DNA of 35,548 nucleotides. Origin: Bacteroidota bacterium. GTDB taxonomy: Bacteria > Bacteroidota > Bacteroidia > Chitinophagales > Chitinophagaceae. The notes beneath the pieces were generated by a model. That model searched no databases. It had not been told where the DNA came from and saw only the letters and a list, made by a program, of their open reading frames with translations. Below, in pieces: positions 18,369 to 27,633 of the stretch. The stretch covers positions 1-35,548 of the forward strand of contig CANHLZ010000004.1 of NCBI GenBank assembly GCA_947461595.1. The letters run 5' to 3'. Within the stretch, counting starts at the first letter, position 1. The number at the start of each line of letters is the position of its first letter. Both the position numbers and the translations under genes were made by a program.

Positions 18369-19304
18369 ATGGCTACTTTGTCAATGTATAAAAAGGAAAT
18401 GAAGTTGATGGGCAATCACTTTGAAATAACAGTGGTGGCTGAAGACGAAGGATGGGCCTATGAACAAATAGACAAAGGGGTAAAAGAAATACAAAGAATC
18501 GAACAATTACTTACTACGTTTTCAGAAAATAGCGAAACCAATTTAATTAATCACAGTGCAGGAATTGCTGCAGTGAAAGTGAGTACTGAAATAATTGAGC
18601 TTATACAAAGAGCTTTAAAAATCTCTTCTGTGACTCAAGGGGCATTTGACCTAACTTATGGGTCTGTAGATAAAAGCCTTTGGAATTTTGATACGACTAT
18701 GACTTCTTTACCAAGCAAAGAGCTTGCCAAAAAAAGCGTTCGGTTGATTAATTATAAACATATCATTATCGATACAGAAAAATCGACAGTCTTTTTAAAA
18801 GAAAAGGGAATGCGCATTGGATTTGGAGGCATTGGCAAAGGATATGCTGCCGAAAATGCTAAAAGAATCATGCAAGAAGCTGGTGTTAAAAGTGGCGTGG
18901 TGAATGCTTCTGGTGATTTGACTACCTGGGGTAAACAAGCTAATGGCGAAAAATGGAACATAGGAATTGTACATCCCGAATTGGCTTCTGCTATTTTTTC
19001 ATATATGAACATAAGTGAATTATCAGTTGCTACTTCGGGCAATTATGAAAAATTTATTATGATTGATGGCGAAAAATATTCACATACCATTAATCCTAGA
19101 ACCGGTTTGCCTGTCAAAGGCATTAAAAGTGTTACCATTGTGTCTACCAATGCTGAAATTGCAGATGCTATGGCTACTCCAGTAATGATTATGGGCATCC
19201 ATGCGGGTTTAGATATGATTAATCAAATAAAAGACATGGAAGCTATTATTATTGACGATGACAATCGTTTATATACTTCTGATAATATAAAGTTGACGAA
19301 ATAA
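18369..19304 (+). CDS. apbE: FAD:protein FMN transferase (ApbE family)
   Basis: IGFGGIGKGYAAENA, VNASGDLTTWG, SVATSGNYEKF, YSHTINPRTGLPV, ADAMATPVMIMG blocks typical of ApbE. Confidence 0.93.
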   Translation: MATLSMYKKEMKLMGNHFEITVVAEDEGWAYEQIDKGVKEIQRIEQLLTTFSENSETNLINHSAGIAAVKVSTEIIELIQRALKISSVTQGAFDLTYGSVDKSLWNFDTTMTSLPSKELAKKSVRLINYKHIIIDTEKSTVFLKEKGMRIGFGGIGKGYAAENAKRIMQEAGVKSGVVNASGDLTTWGKQANGEKWNIGIVHPELASAIFSYMNISELSVATSGNYEKFIMIDGEKYSHTINPRTGLPVKGIKSVTIVSTNAEIADAMATPVMIMGIHAGLDMINQIKDMEAIIIDDDNRLYTSDNIKLTK

Positions 19305-19328
19305 TAAATTAAAAAGCTAAAAAATAAA

Positions 19329-19547
19329 ATGAAAAAAAATTACTTATTTATTTCAGCAGTATGGATGCTAATATTTGCCAGTTCTTGTGAAACTGTAAAA
19401 GAGTATCAAAAAAATAGATTAAACGATTCTGAAATGGCATTGAATGCAAGAAGAGTTGAAAAAAACGAACTTAATTTCCAATCTTATAAAGAAGGCGCCT
19501 CAGGGGCCAATGGTGGAAAAACAGGGGGTGGTTGTGGTTGCAATTAA
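19329..19547 (+). CDS. DUF4266-family small lipoprotein
   Basis: 72 aa; N-terminal signal with lipobox-like ASSC; VKEYQKNRLNDSEMALNARRVEKNELNFQSYKEGASGANGGKTGGGCGCN. Confidence 0.88.
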   Translation: MKKNYLFISAVWMLIFASSCETVKEYQKNRLNDSEMALNARRVEKNELNFQSYKEGASGANGGKTGGGCGCN

Positions 19548-19575
19548 TTTTGTTTATTGTTTTATTTAGTTTTTA

Positions 19576-20871
19576 ATGAAAAAAATATCCCTCACTCTTA
19601 TTGGCCTATATTTATTATTTCTACATGGGTTTTCTCAAGTAACGGAACATTACACTCAAGTTTTTAAATCGAAGCCATTAAAGTTGGAAGAGATTAATTT
19701 AGTTACAAGTTACTATTCTCAAACCGGAAGCCATTCGGCAGTAACTGGCGGGGGTAATGGTATTATTGGTACACAAGTATTAAATGGTTCAGAACAATTA
19801 ACCGATTTTGCTAATATTTTGGAATTGAAATTAGTAGGTTACAGTGAAACCGGGATCAAACATACTATTCTTGCTGGTTTGGGTGTAGACCATCATACTG
19901 CTGCATCTCAAAGATGGATTTCAAGCACTGGGGCTTCATCGCCAGAAGGTACAAGAGTTTATCCTTCTATCAATTGGACTCAAGAAAATGAAGCAAAAGG
20001 AACTGAATTTGGATTCGGTTCTTATTATTCCCATGAATACAATTATAATTCATTTGCCCTAGATGGTCATTATGGTTTTAAAAATAAAACTGGTGGTGAA
20101 TTTAGTGGAAAAGTGTCTGCGTATTTTGATCAAGTAAAATTAATTTATCCATCAGAACTAATTCCATTTACAACAGATGGAGTGACTCCTTATGAAGTAA
20201 ATATTATAAAAACAAATGCTAGTAGAGGAGGAGCTAGTTATTATCCTTCAGGAGCTGATATTAAAACAAGTATACCCACATCTCCAAGGAATACCTATAC
20301 AGGTTCTTTAACCTATTCTCAGGTCATCAACAAAAGTGCTCAGTTTTCCTTATTATTAGATATAGTTAAGCAAGATGGTTGGTTAGGTTTGCCTTTTCAT
20401 AGAGTATTTTTTACCAATGGTAGTGAAAAAGTTGAAAATCTACCTCACACTAGGTTAAAAGTACCGATAGGGGCACGTTTTAATTATTTTATTGGCGATG
20501 ATATTATCGTAAGGACCTATTACCGTTTTTACACCGACGACTGGGGATTGGTTTCTCATACAGCCAGCATTGAATTGCCTTATAAGTTTACGCCCTTTTT
20601 CTCCATTTCCCCTTTTTATAGGTTTTATACTCAAACGGCTACCAAGTATTTTGCACCTTTAGGAATGCACTCAACCCTTGACACTTATTTTACGAGTAAT
20701 TACTCCTCTGCCGCTTTTAATAGTAATTATTTTGGGATTGGATTAAGATCGGCACCTCCAGGGGGGTTTTCAAATTCTTTTTTATCTGCTTTAGAGTTAA
20801 GGTACGGTCATTATGCTCAAAGTACCGACCTCAATTCCAACGTCATTTCATTGCATTTTACGCTTAAATAA
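19576..20871 (+). CDS. DUF3570-family probable outer-membrane beta-barrel
   Basis: Signal peptide; SYYSQTGSHSAVTGGGNGIIGTQVLNGSEQLTDFAN and amphipathic strand-like C-terminus; directly downstream of DUF4266. Confidence 0.85.
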   Translation: MKKISLTLIGLYLLFLHGFSQVTEHYTQVFKSKPLKLEEINLVTSYYSQTGSHSAVTGGGNGIIGTQVLNGSEQLTDFANILELKLVGYSETGIKHTILAGLGVDHHTAASQRWISSTGASSPEGTRVYPSINWTQENEAKGTEFGFGSYYSHEYNYNSFALDGHYGFKNKTGGEFSGKVSAYFDQVKLIYPSELIPFTTDGVTPYEVNIIKTNASRGGASYYPSGADIKTSIPTSPRNTYTGSLTYSQVINKSAQFSLLLDIVKQDGWLGLPFHRVFFTNGSEKVENLPHTRLKVPIGARFNYFIGDDIIVRTYYRFYTDDWGLVSHTASIELPYKFTPFFSISPFYRFYTQTATKYFAPLGMHSTLDTYFTSNYSSAAFNSNYFGIGLRSAPPGGFSNSFLSALELRYGHYAQSTDLNSNVISLHFTLK

Positions 20872-20904
20872 GTAAAACTTAGTCAGTTGTAACCTTTTAT
20901 ATAG

Positions 20905-20939
20905 AATAGGCGAATTAGTCTTTGACGGGTTCGCCTATT
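20905..20939. terminator. 10-bp stem-loop, likely terminator or attenuator between DUF3570 gene and VPS10-like gene
   Basis: AATAGGCGAA-ttagtctttgacggg-TTCGCCTATT; only a short T-run afterwards. Confidence 0.5.
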
Positions 20940-20991
20940 TGTATTAAATTAGATCCTTCCAATCAGTATATCAAATTTAAAAATAGCTATT

Positions 20992-23900
20992 ATGAAACAG
21001 ATCATTTTACGCAGTTTATTTTTCTTTTTATTGCCTACCATTGTTATTGCACAAAAGAAAAAAGAAACTCCGAAACCAGTAACCACAGTAAACACGGTTA
21101 ACGAAACCGAATATTATAAACCATTGTTATGGAGAAACCTGGGACCTACGAGAGGAGGTCGTTCCGTTACTTCCGTTGGTGTTGCTGGAAATAGCTATAC
21201 CTATTATATGGGGACTACAGGTGGTGGAATATGGAAAACAGAAGACGCAGGCCAAACCTGGAATAATATTTCTGATGGTTATTTTAAAACAGGGTCAGTA
21301 GGCGCTGTTGCAGTTTCAGCTTCAGATCCAAATGTAGTATATGTGGGCATGGGAGAGCATGCTCCAAGAGGAGTGACCTCAAGTTATGGAGATGGTATTT
21401 ATAAAAGTACAGATGCCGGAAAAACATGGAATCATTTAGGTTTGGAATTAACCAGACAAATAGCCAATATTCGTATTCATCCCACCAATCCAGATATTGT
21501 TTATGTAGCAGCGCAAGGGGCGATACATGGCGCAAGTCCTGAGAGAGGGGTGTACAAATCGGTGGATGGTGGAAAAACTTGGGCTAAAACTTTGTTTGTA
21601 GATGACAATTCAGGTTGTGTGGATTTAAGTATGGATATGAATAATCCTAGAATTTTATATGCAGCTATGTGGGATTATCGTCGTTTACCTTGGGAGGTAA
21701 AAAGTGGAGGTAAAGGAAGTGGCTTGTACAAAAGTACAGATGGTGGTGATACTTGGGAAAAAATTCAAAATGGCTTGCCTAAGGAATTAGGTAAAATGAG
21801 TGTATCTGTTTCGCAAGCCAATTCCAATAAGATTTATTTAGTAGTAGAGAGTGATACAGAAAAAGAACAAGGTGGTTTATTTGTTTCAGAGGATGCAGGA
21901 AAATCATGGAATAGAATTAGTAAGGACCATAGACTGGTTCAACGTGCCTGGTATTATATTGAAGCCATTGCAGATCCGGTAGATGAAAATACAGTGTATG
22001 TTTTAAATTCTCCAGCTATTAAAAGTACAGATGGTGGAAAAACTTGGCAAAGTTTTAGAGCACCTCATGGTGACTATCATCAATTGTGGATCAACCCAAT
22101 GAATAATAAAAATATGATTGTTTCCAATGACGGAGGCGCTGCTATTTCTTTTAATGGCGGTAAAACATGGAGCTCTCAAAACAATCAACCTACCGCACAA
22201 TTTTATAGAGTCAATGCTGATAATTTATTTCCATTTAATTTATATGCTGGTCAACAAGATAATACCAGTGTAAAAATTGCCAGTCAAACAACTTCAAGAG
22301 GAGGTATAACAGATCGTGATTGGACTTATAGTGCAGGGGGTGAGTCTGCATTTTTAGCATTTGATCCCAACGATCCAAGATATGTTTTAGGTGGATCTTA
22401 TCAAGGTACTATTGGAGTATTAGATACAAAAATAAATGAACAAGTTAGCGTAATGGTGGCTCCAGTGCAATATCAAGCTTTGCAACCAAAAGATATGAAA
22501 TATCGTTTCAATTGGAATGCTCCTATTGTTAGATCCGTGCATGAAGATGCTTATTACCATGCAGGCAATATTTTATTTAAAACAACCGACTTAGGAAAAA
22601 CTTGGAAAGCGATTTCTCCAGATTTAACTACGCATGATACTTCAAAAATGGGAATCAGCGGTACCCCTTATACCAATGAAGGCGCAGGCGGTGAAAACTA
22701 TTGCACCATCGCTTATGTGATGGAGTCTCCTCATGAGAAAGGAGTTATTTATACAGGAAGTGATGATGGGTTGGTTCATATCACTAAAGATGGAGGAGCT
22801 ACATGGACCAATATTACACCCGATGGTGTAAAAGGGACATTGGTGAATTCTATAGAAGTTTCTCCATTTGAAAAAGGCACAGCGTATATCGCAGTAACAA
22901 AATATAAGTTTAATGATTTCACGCCATTGATGTATAAAACAACCGATTATGGAAAAACTTGGACCAAACTGGTTGATGGTATTCCTTATGGCGCTTTTGT
23001 ACGAGTAATACGTGAAGACAATGCGGTTAAAGATTTATTGTATGCAGGAACTGAAACAGGGTTTTATATTTCATACAATGGCGGTGTCAATTGGAAGCAA
23101 TTGCAATTAAATTTGCCTATTGTAGCTATTACGGATTTGAAATTGCATCATGATAAATTATTGGCGTCCACACAAGGACGTGCTTTTTGGATTTTAGATG
23201 ATTTAGTACCGCTTAGAAAAGCTGCTTCTAATTTAAATAATGCTTTTACTTTATTGCCTGTTACGAATGTTTATAGATTAAGTGCAGGCAGTCCATTAGA
23301 CAGACAATTTAGCGAAGACGAAAACCCTATTAAGATAAACACTACTATGGTGAATCCTGCAAGCGGTGCGGTTATTTATTATCATATACAAAACAAAGAC
23401 TCCGTTAAAAAATTAACCATTGAAGTGTTGGATGCAGCTAATAATGTCATTCGAACTTATTATAATGAAAAGCCTAGCGCTGTAACTAGTAACAATAGTT
23501 TAAATGGAGATCCAAAAGTAGAAGTGAGATCGGGCTTAAATCGATTTGTATGGAGTTTAAATTACCCTAATTTACCTTCCATTGACAATGTATACATTGA
23601 AGGAAGTAGTGCAGGTCGTACCGTTGCACCAGGTGAATTTACGATCCGATTAAAAATCAATGATGCTGAACAAACTGCTAAATTTAAGGTCTTGGCTGAT
23701 CCTAGAATTAATGCTACTGATGCGGACTATGCATTACAGGATCGTATGTTAAAATTAACTTCAGATGATGTAGAAGCGATACATGTATCGGTAGTGCAAA
23801 TGCGTAAAGTGCAAGAGCAACTGAATCAATTTGTTAAAAGAGCAGAGGGTATAAAAGCAATGGAGGCATTGGTTAAGACTTCAAAAGAGTTAACAAAAAA

Positions 23901-24180
23901 TATAAAAATTTGGGAAGAAAAGTTAATTCAACCCAAGTCTCAAAGCAATGACGATGTCATTAATTTTGTAAATAAATTAAGCGCTAATTTAATTTTCTTA
24001 AAAGGAGAAATGGATAACAATGTACCTTATATTACAGAAGGTGAATTGAAGCGTTATGATGAATTACACGGAGAATGGAAAATACTGGAGCAACAAAAAT
24101 TAGACTTGGCTAACGCAATTAAAAATTTCAATGATGCTTGTAGAAAAGCCAATTGGGATTTTGTAGGGGTTGAAAATTAA
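20992..24180 (+). CDS. VPS10/sortilin-like beta-propeller protein, secreted
   Basis: 1062 aa, signal peptide, [20 protein letters not shown], many Asp-box repeats ([30 protein letters not shown]). Confidence 0.9.
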   Translation: MKQIILRSLFFFLLPTIVIAQKKKETPKPVTTVNTVNETEYYKPLLWRNLGPTRGGRSVTSVGVAGNSYTYYMGTTGGGIWKTEDAGQTWNNISDGYFKTGSVGAVAVSASDPNVVYVGMGEHAPRGVTSSYGDGIYKSTDAGKTWNHLGLELTRQIANIRIHPTNPDIVYVAAQGAIHGASPERGVYKSVDGGKTWAKTLFVDDNSGCVDLSMDMNNPRILYAAMWDYRRLPWEVKSGGKGSGLYKSTDGGDTWEKIQNGLPKELGKMSVSVSQANSNKIYLVVESDTEKEQGGLFVSEDAGKSWNRISKDHRLVQRAWYYIEAIADPVDENTVYVLNSPAIKSTDGGKTWQSFRAPHGDYHQLWINPMNNKNMIVSNDGGAAISFNGGKTWSSQNNQPTAQFYRVNADNLFPFNLYAGQQDNTSVKIASQTTSRGGITDRDWTYSAGGESAFLAFDPNDPRYVLGGSYQGTIGVLDTKINEQVSVMVAPVQYQALQPKDMKYRFNWNAPIVRSVHEDAYYHAGNILFKTTDLGKTWKAISPDLTTHDTSKMGISGTPYTNEGAGGENYCTIAYVMESPHEKGVIYTGSDDGLVHITKDGGATWTNITPDGVKGTLVNSIEVSPFEKGTAYIAVTKYKFNDFTPLMYKTTDYGKTWTKLVDGIPYGAFVRVIREDNAVKDLLYAGTETGFYISYNGGVNWKQLQLNLPIVAITDLKLHHDKLLASTQGRAFWILDDLVPLRKAASNLNNAFTLLPVTNVYRLSAGSPLDRQFSEDENPIKINTTMVNPASGAVIYYHIQNKDSVKKLTIEVLDAANNVIRTYYNEKPSAVTSNNSLNGDPKVEVRSGLNRFVWSLNYPNLPSIDNVYIEGSSAGRTVAPGEFTIRLKINDAEQTAKFKVLADPRINATDADYALQDRMLKLTSDDVEAIHVSVVQMRKVQEQLNQFVKRAEGIKAMEALVKTSKELTKNIKIWEEKLIQPKSQSNDDVINFVNKLSANLIFLKGEMDNNVPYITEGELKRYDELHGEWKILEQQKLDLANAIKNFNDACRKANWDFVGVEN

Positions 24181-25171
24181 AGCCATCAATTTGAACAATA
24201 CCATTCGATGGGGAATGATTGGGTGCGGCAGTGTTACCGAAGTAAAAAGCGGCCCTGCCTTTAATAAGGTACCAGGATCTAAGCTAGTGGCTGTGATGCG
24301 CAGAGATGCACAAAAGGTAAAAGATTATGCTAGCAGACATCAGGTACCTTATTATTTTACGGATGCCAATGAATTAATTCAGCAACCAGAAGTAGACGCG
24401 GTATATATTGCAACACCACCGAAATACCATGAAGCGTATGCCCTAGCGGCCATGAAAGCTGGGAAACCAGTATATGTAGAAAAACCAATGGCTTTGGATG
24501 TTGATGCTTGTTTGCGCATGGAAGCATTTTCAAAACAAAGTGGTGTTAAAATGGTAGTAGCGCATTATCGTCGAGCATTGCCTTTATTTATAGAAGTAAA
24601 AAGATTAATTGAATCCAATGCCATTGGGAAAATTACTGGGGTTCGAATTGAAATGTTAAAACAACCAGGAAGTAATTTAAATCCAAATGACAATTGGAGA
24701 ATAGATCCAAAGGTAGCTGGAGGAGGCTATTTTTATGATTTAGCACCACATCAATTAGACTTAGTGTTTTATTTCTTTGGTAAACCCATTACCTACGAAG
24801 GTGCATCAAGCAATCAAGCTGGCTTGTATGAAGCAGAGGATACTGTTACAGGCACGATGCTTTTAGAGAATGGGATACAATTTAAAGGGGACTGGTGTTT
24901 TTGTGTAGCCAAAGGGCAAGATAAAGATGTATTTGAAATTGTAGGGTCCGAAGGAAAAATTTCATTTCCTGTATTTGGTCACGATATTACTTTTGAGAAG
25001 GGCGGAGTAACTAAAATAATTCATTTTGATCCTCCTATGCACAATCAACAAAATTTAATTAGCCAAATTGTTCCTTATTTTTTGGGACAAGGGCCCAATC
25101 CTTGTAGTGCAGAAGATGCTTTACAATCTATGCGCGTAATGGAAAGTTTTGTATATGCCAATAATAAATAA
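24170..25171 (+). CDS. Gfo/Idh/MocA-family oxidoreductase (cytosolic), probable TTG start overlapping upstream gene
   Basis: [55 protein letters not shown]; reading frame opens with TTG at 24170. Confidence 0.9.
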   Translation: MKIKAINLNNTIRWGMIGCGSVTEVKSGPAFNKVPGSKLVAVMRRDAQKVKDYASRHQVPYYFTDANELIQQPEVDAVYIATPPKYHEAYALAAMKAGKPVYVEKPMALDVDACLRMEAFSKQSGVKMVVAHYRRALPLFIEVKRLIESNAIGKITGVRIEMLKQPGSNLNPNDNWRIDPKVAGGGYFYDLAPHQLDLVFYFFGKPITYEGASSNQAGLYEAEDTVTGTMLLENGIQFKGDWCFCVAKGQDKDVFEIVGSEGKISFPVFGHDITFEKGGVTKIIHFDPPMHNQQNLISQIVPYFLGQGPNPCSAEDALQSMRVMESFVYANNK

Positions 25172-25190
25172 TTACGTTAAATAAAAAGCT

Positions 25191-25520
25191 ATGACTAGAT
25201 ATTGTTTTGCAGTAGACTTGAAAGATGATCCGCAAATAATTGCAGCTTATGAGCAATACCATCAATCGGTATGGCCAGAAATTATTAAATCTATTAAAGA
25301 TGCTGACATTACAGTTATGGATATTTATAGAGTAGCCAATCGTTTATTTATGATAATGGAAGTAGGGGCTGATTTTAGTTTTGAGAAAAAAGCAGCTATG
25401 GATGCTAATAATGAAATTGTAGTACAATGGGAGCAAATGTTATGGGATTACCAACAAGCACTGCCTACTGCAAAACCAGGAGAGAAATGGGTGCTAATGC
25501 AACAAATATTTTCACTTTAA
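25191..25520 (+). CDS. L-rhamnose mutarotase-like (RhaM/DUF718) protein
   Basis: 109 aa; CFAVDLKDDPQIIAAYEQYHQSVWPEIIKSIKDA...VQWEQMLWDYQQALP. Confidence 0.85.
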   Translation: MTRYCFAVDLKDDPQIIAAYEQYHQSVWPEIIKSIKDADITVMDIYRVANRLFMIMEVGADFSFEKKAAMDANNEIVVQWEQMLWDYQQALPTAKPGEKWVLMQQIFSL

Positions 25521-25522
25521 AA

Positions 25523-26011
25523 TTAGTGTGGCAGCTTTTCTTTAAAATAACCATAGGTCCAGGTACCCAATAATGCACTAGCTATGACAATACTTATAGA
25601 ACCAATACCAGCGCCAATTTGAGCGAACAATGGACCAGGGCAGGCACCTGTCATAGCCCAACCCAAACCAAAAAGTAATCCACCATAAATATTTCCTTTC
25701 GTAAATGGTTTATTGGCAATAACGATGTTTTCTTTTTGTAAAGTTTTGATTTTAAATTTTTTGAGAAGTGCAACAGAAAGGGCACCTACAACTACGGCTG
25801 TTCCAATGACCCCATACATGTGAAAGCTTTGAAGTTTAAACATTTCTTGAATTCTAAACCAAGAAATAATTTCTGCTTTTACAAAAACAATTCCAAATAC
25901 AATACCTACTATACTGTATTTAATTAAGCTAAGGGCGGTTTCTTTTTTTACCGAATCGTTGAGTGGTATTGATTTATCTGAATTAACTATCGCAGTATTA
26001 TCTGACATCAT
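25523..26011 (-). CDS. YeeE/YedE-family (PmpB-like) sulfur transport protein
   Basis: FTKGNIYGGLLFGLGWAMTGACPGPLFAQIGAG, conserved GACPGP motif. Confidence 0.85.
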   Translation of the reverse strand: MMSDNTAIVNSDKSIPLNDSVKKETALSLIKYSIVGIVFGIVFVKAEIISWFRIQEMFKLQSFHMYGVIGTAVVVGALSVALLKKFKIKTLQKENIVIANKPFTKGNIYGGLLFGLGWAMTGACPGPLFAQIGAGIGSISIVIASALLGTWTYGYFKEKLPH

Positions 26012-26015
26012 TATT

Positions 26016-26591
26016 TTATTTTAATTGTAAAATATAAGGCATTATAAAATTGGTCATTATAAAACCTCCTATCATGAAACAAATCGTGGCTACTAAGGAA
26101 GGCCATTGTAAATTGCTTAAGCCCATGATAGAGTGACCCGAAGTACATCCATTGGCATATCTAGTACCAAATCCTACTAAAAATCCACCTATTACCATTA
26201 ATATAAAACCTCTTACAGTAAATAAGGCTTCAACACTAAAAAGATCTTTAGGCAATAAGTTTTTAAAATCGGTGATGCCTTGTTTAGTTAATTCTTCTTG
26301 TAAAACAGGATTAATTTTTATCAATTCCGGATTGGTTAAATAATGGGTAGCAATAAATGCACCAAGGATAACGCCAACAATAAAAAATAGATTCCAAGAT
26401 TCTTTTTTCCAATCGTATTTAAAAAAGCTAATATTGGCTGGGAAACAAGCTGCACATATATGGCGCAAATTGGAGGATATTCCAAAAGTTTTATTTCCAA
26501 TAATTAATAAGGTGGGCACTGTAAGTCCAATTAGGGTTCCAGCTACATACCAGGGCCAAGGTGCAGAAATAGTTTGGATAAATTCGTTCAT
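26016..26591 (-). CDS. YeeE/YedE-family (PmpA-like) sulfur transport protein
   Basis: [28 protein letters not shown] motif; start set at [12 protein letters not shown] (26591) instead of the ORF-track 26648. Confidence 0.85.
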   Translation of the reverse strand: MNEFIQTISAPWPWYVAGTLIGLTVPTLLIIGNKTFGISSNLRHICAACFPANISFFKYDWKKESWNLFFIVGVILGAFIATHYLTNPELIKINPVLQEELTKQGITDFKNLLPKDLFSVEALFTVRGFILMVIGGFLVGFGTRYANGCTSGHSIMGLSNLQWPSLVATICFMIGGFIMTNFIMPYILQLK

Positions 26592-26654
26592 AGTAGTACC
26601 AATTTGTATAAGTCTACAAATATAGTAGATTACTATCATTTCCCCCAATAAGTT

Positions 26655-27458
26655 CTATTTGATTAAATTAGAAAAGAAAAATTGTTCAATAAGGATGAAC
26701 AAGGACATGCCAAGCACAAATACGCCAAATCCTTTTTTTAGCTTAGCCCCATCCATTTTTTTATTTAAATAATTTCCAGTGATGATACCAAGGGTGGCTA
26801 GAACAATAATTTTATATAAAAATGACCAATCTACAGTCGTATGAAAAAGGTCACCGGTAAAGCCAACCAATGATTTAATACTTATGATAACCAAGGAGGA
26901 GGCAATTGCTTTTTTCATAGGTAATTTTGCTAAAATGACTAGGGCAGGAATAATCAAAAAACCACCACCTGCTCCAACGATACCGGTTAATAAACCTTCC
27001 ACCAATCCTACAATCATTAAGGTAAATCCGTAAATAGGAATAACCCCTTCTTGTTCTTTTTTATTCTTTCCAAGAATCATAGATAAGGCGGATACCAACA
27101 TGAGAATAGCAAAAAACAACATGATAAAATGGCTCTTGGTCACTAAAATATTTTTTCCAAAAGTCATTAGATCAGGAATGGCAGGGAGTAAATATTTTCT
27201 AGCTAAAAAAACACCAAAAATGGAAGGAATACCAAAAATAAAAAGTGTTTTAAAATCAACTAAGTTTTGTTTTAAGCGTGAGATCACCCCAGCAATACTA
27301 CTTAAGCCAACAACACAAAGAGAATAGGTAGTGGCTAATAAAGGCTCTACCTGAAAAAGATACACCAATACGGGAACCGTTAAAATGGAACCACCACTCC
27401 CAATGAGTCCTAAAGAAATACCAATAAGTATAGCTGCGAGATAGCCTAGAAAATGCAT
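26655..27458 (-). CDS. TauE/SafE-family sulfite exporter-like membrane protein
   Basis: IGISLGLIGSGGSILTVPVLVYLF and VEGLLTGIVGAGGGFLIIPALV duplicated motifs. Confidence 0.9.
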   Translation of the reverse strand: MHFLGYLAAILIGISLGLIGSGGSILTVPVLVYLFQVEPLLATTYSLCVVGLSSIAGVISRLKQNLVDFKTLFIFGIPSIFGVFLARKYLLPAIPDLMTFGKNILVTKSHFIMLFFAILMLVSALSMILGKNKKEQEGVIPIYGFTLMIVGLVEGLLTGIVGAGGGFLIIPALVILAKLPMKKAIASSLVIISIKSLVGFTGDLFHTTVDWSFLYKIIVLATLGIITGNYLNKKMDGAKLKKGFGVFVLGMSLFILIEQFFFSNLIK

Positions 27459-27571
27459 TTAATTATTTTTTAACAAATCTCCGAAAACCGAGTTACAATT
27501 TAAGTACTAATTGTCACTTAAGGGCTTTTTATTAGGGGATCCAATTAGAAATTTATATTTTTCTATTAAAA

Positions 27572-27585
27572 GTGATTTTTGTCAC
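27572..27585. promoter_or_regulatory. Candidate CRP/FNR-family box GTGA-N6-TCAC
   Basis: GTGATTTTTGTCAC, 48 nt upstream of the MBL-rhodanese ATG (27634). Confidence 0.4.
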
Positions 27586-27633
27586 GGTATTTGCTAATTT
27601 TATAAGGCAACTTTGAAAGGTTAATTGATCATT

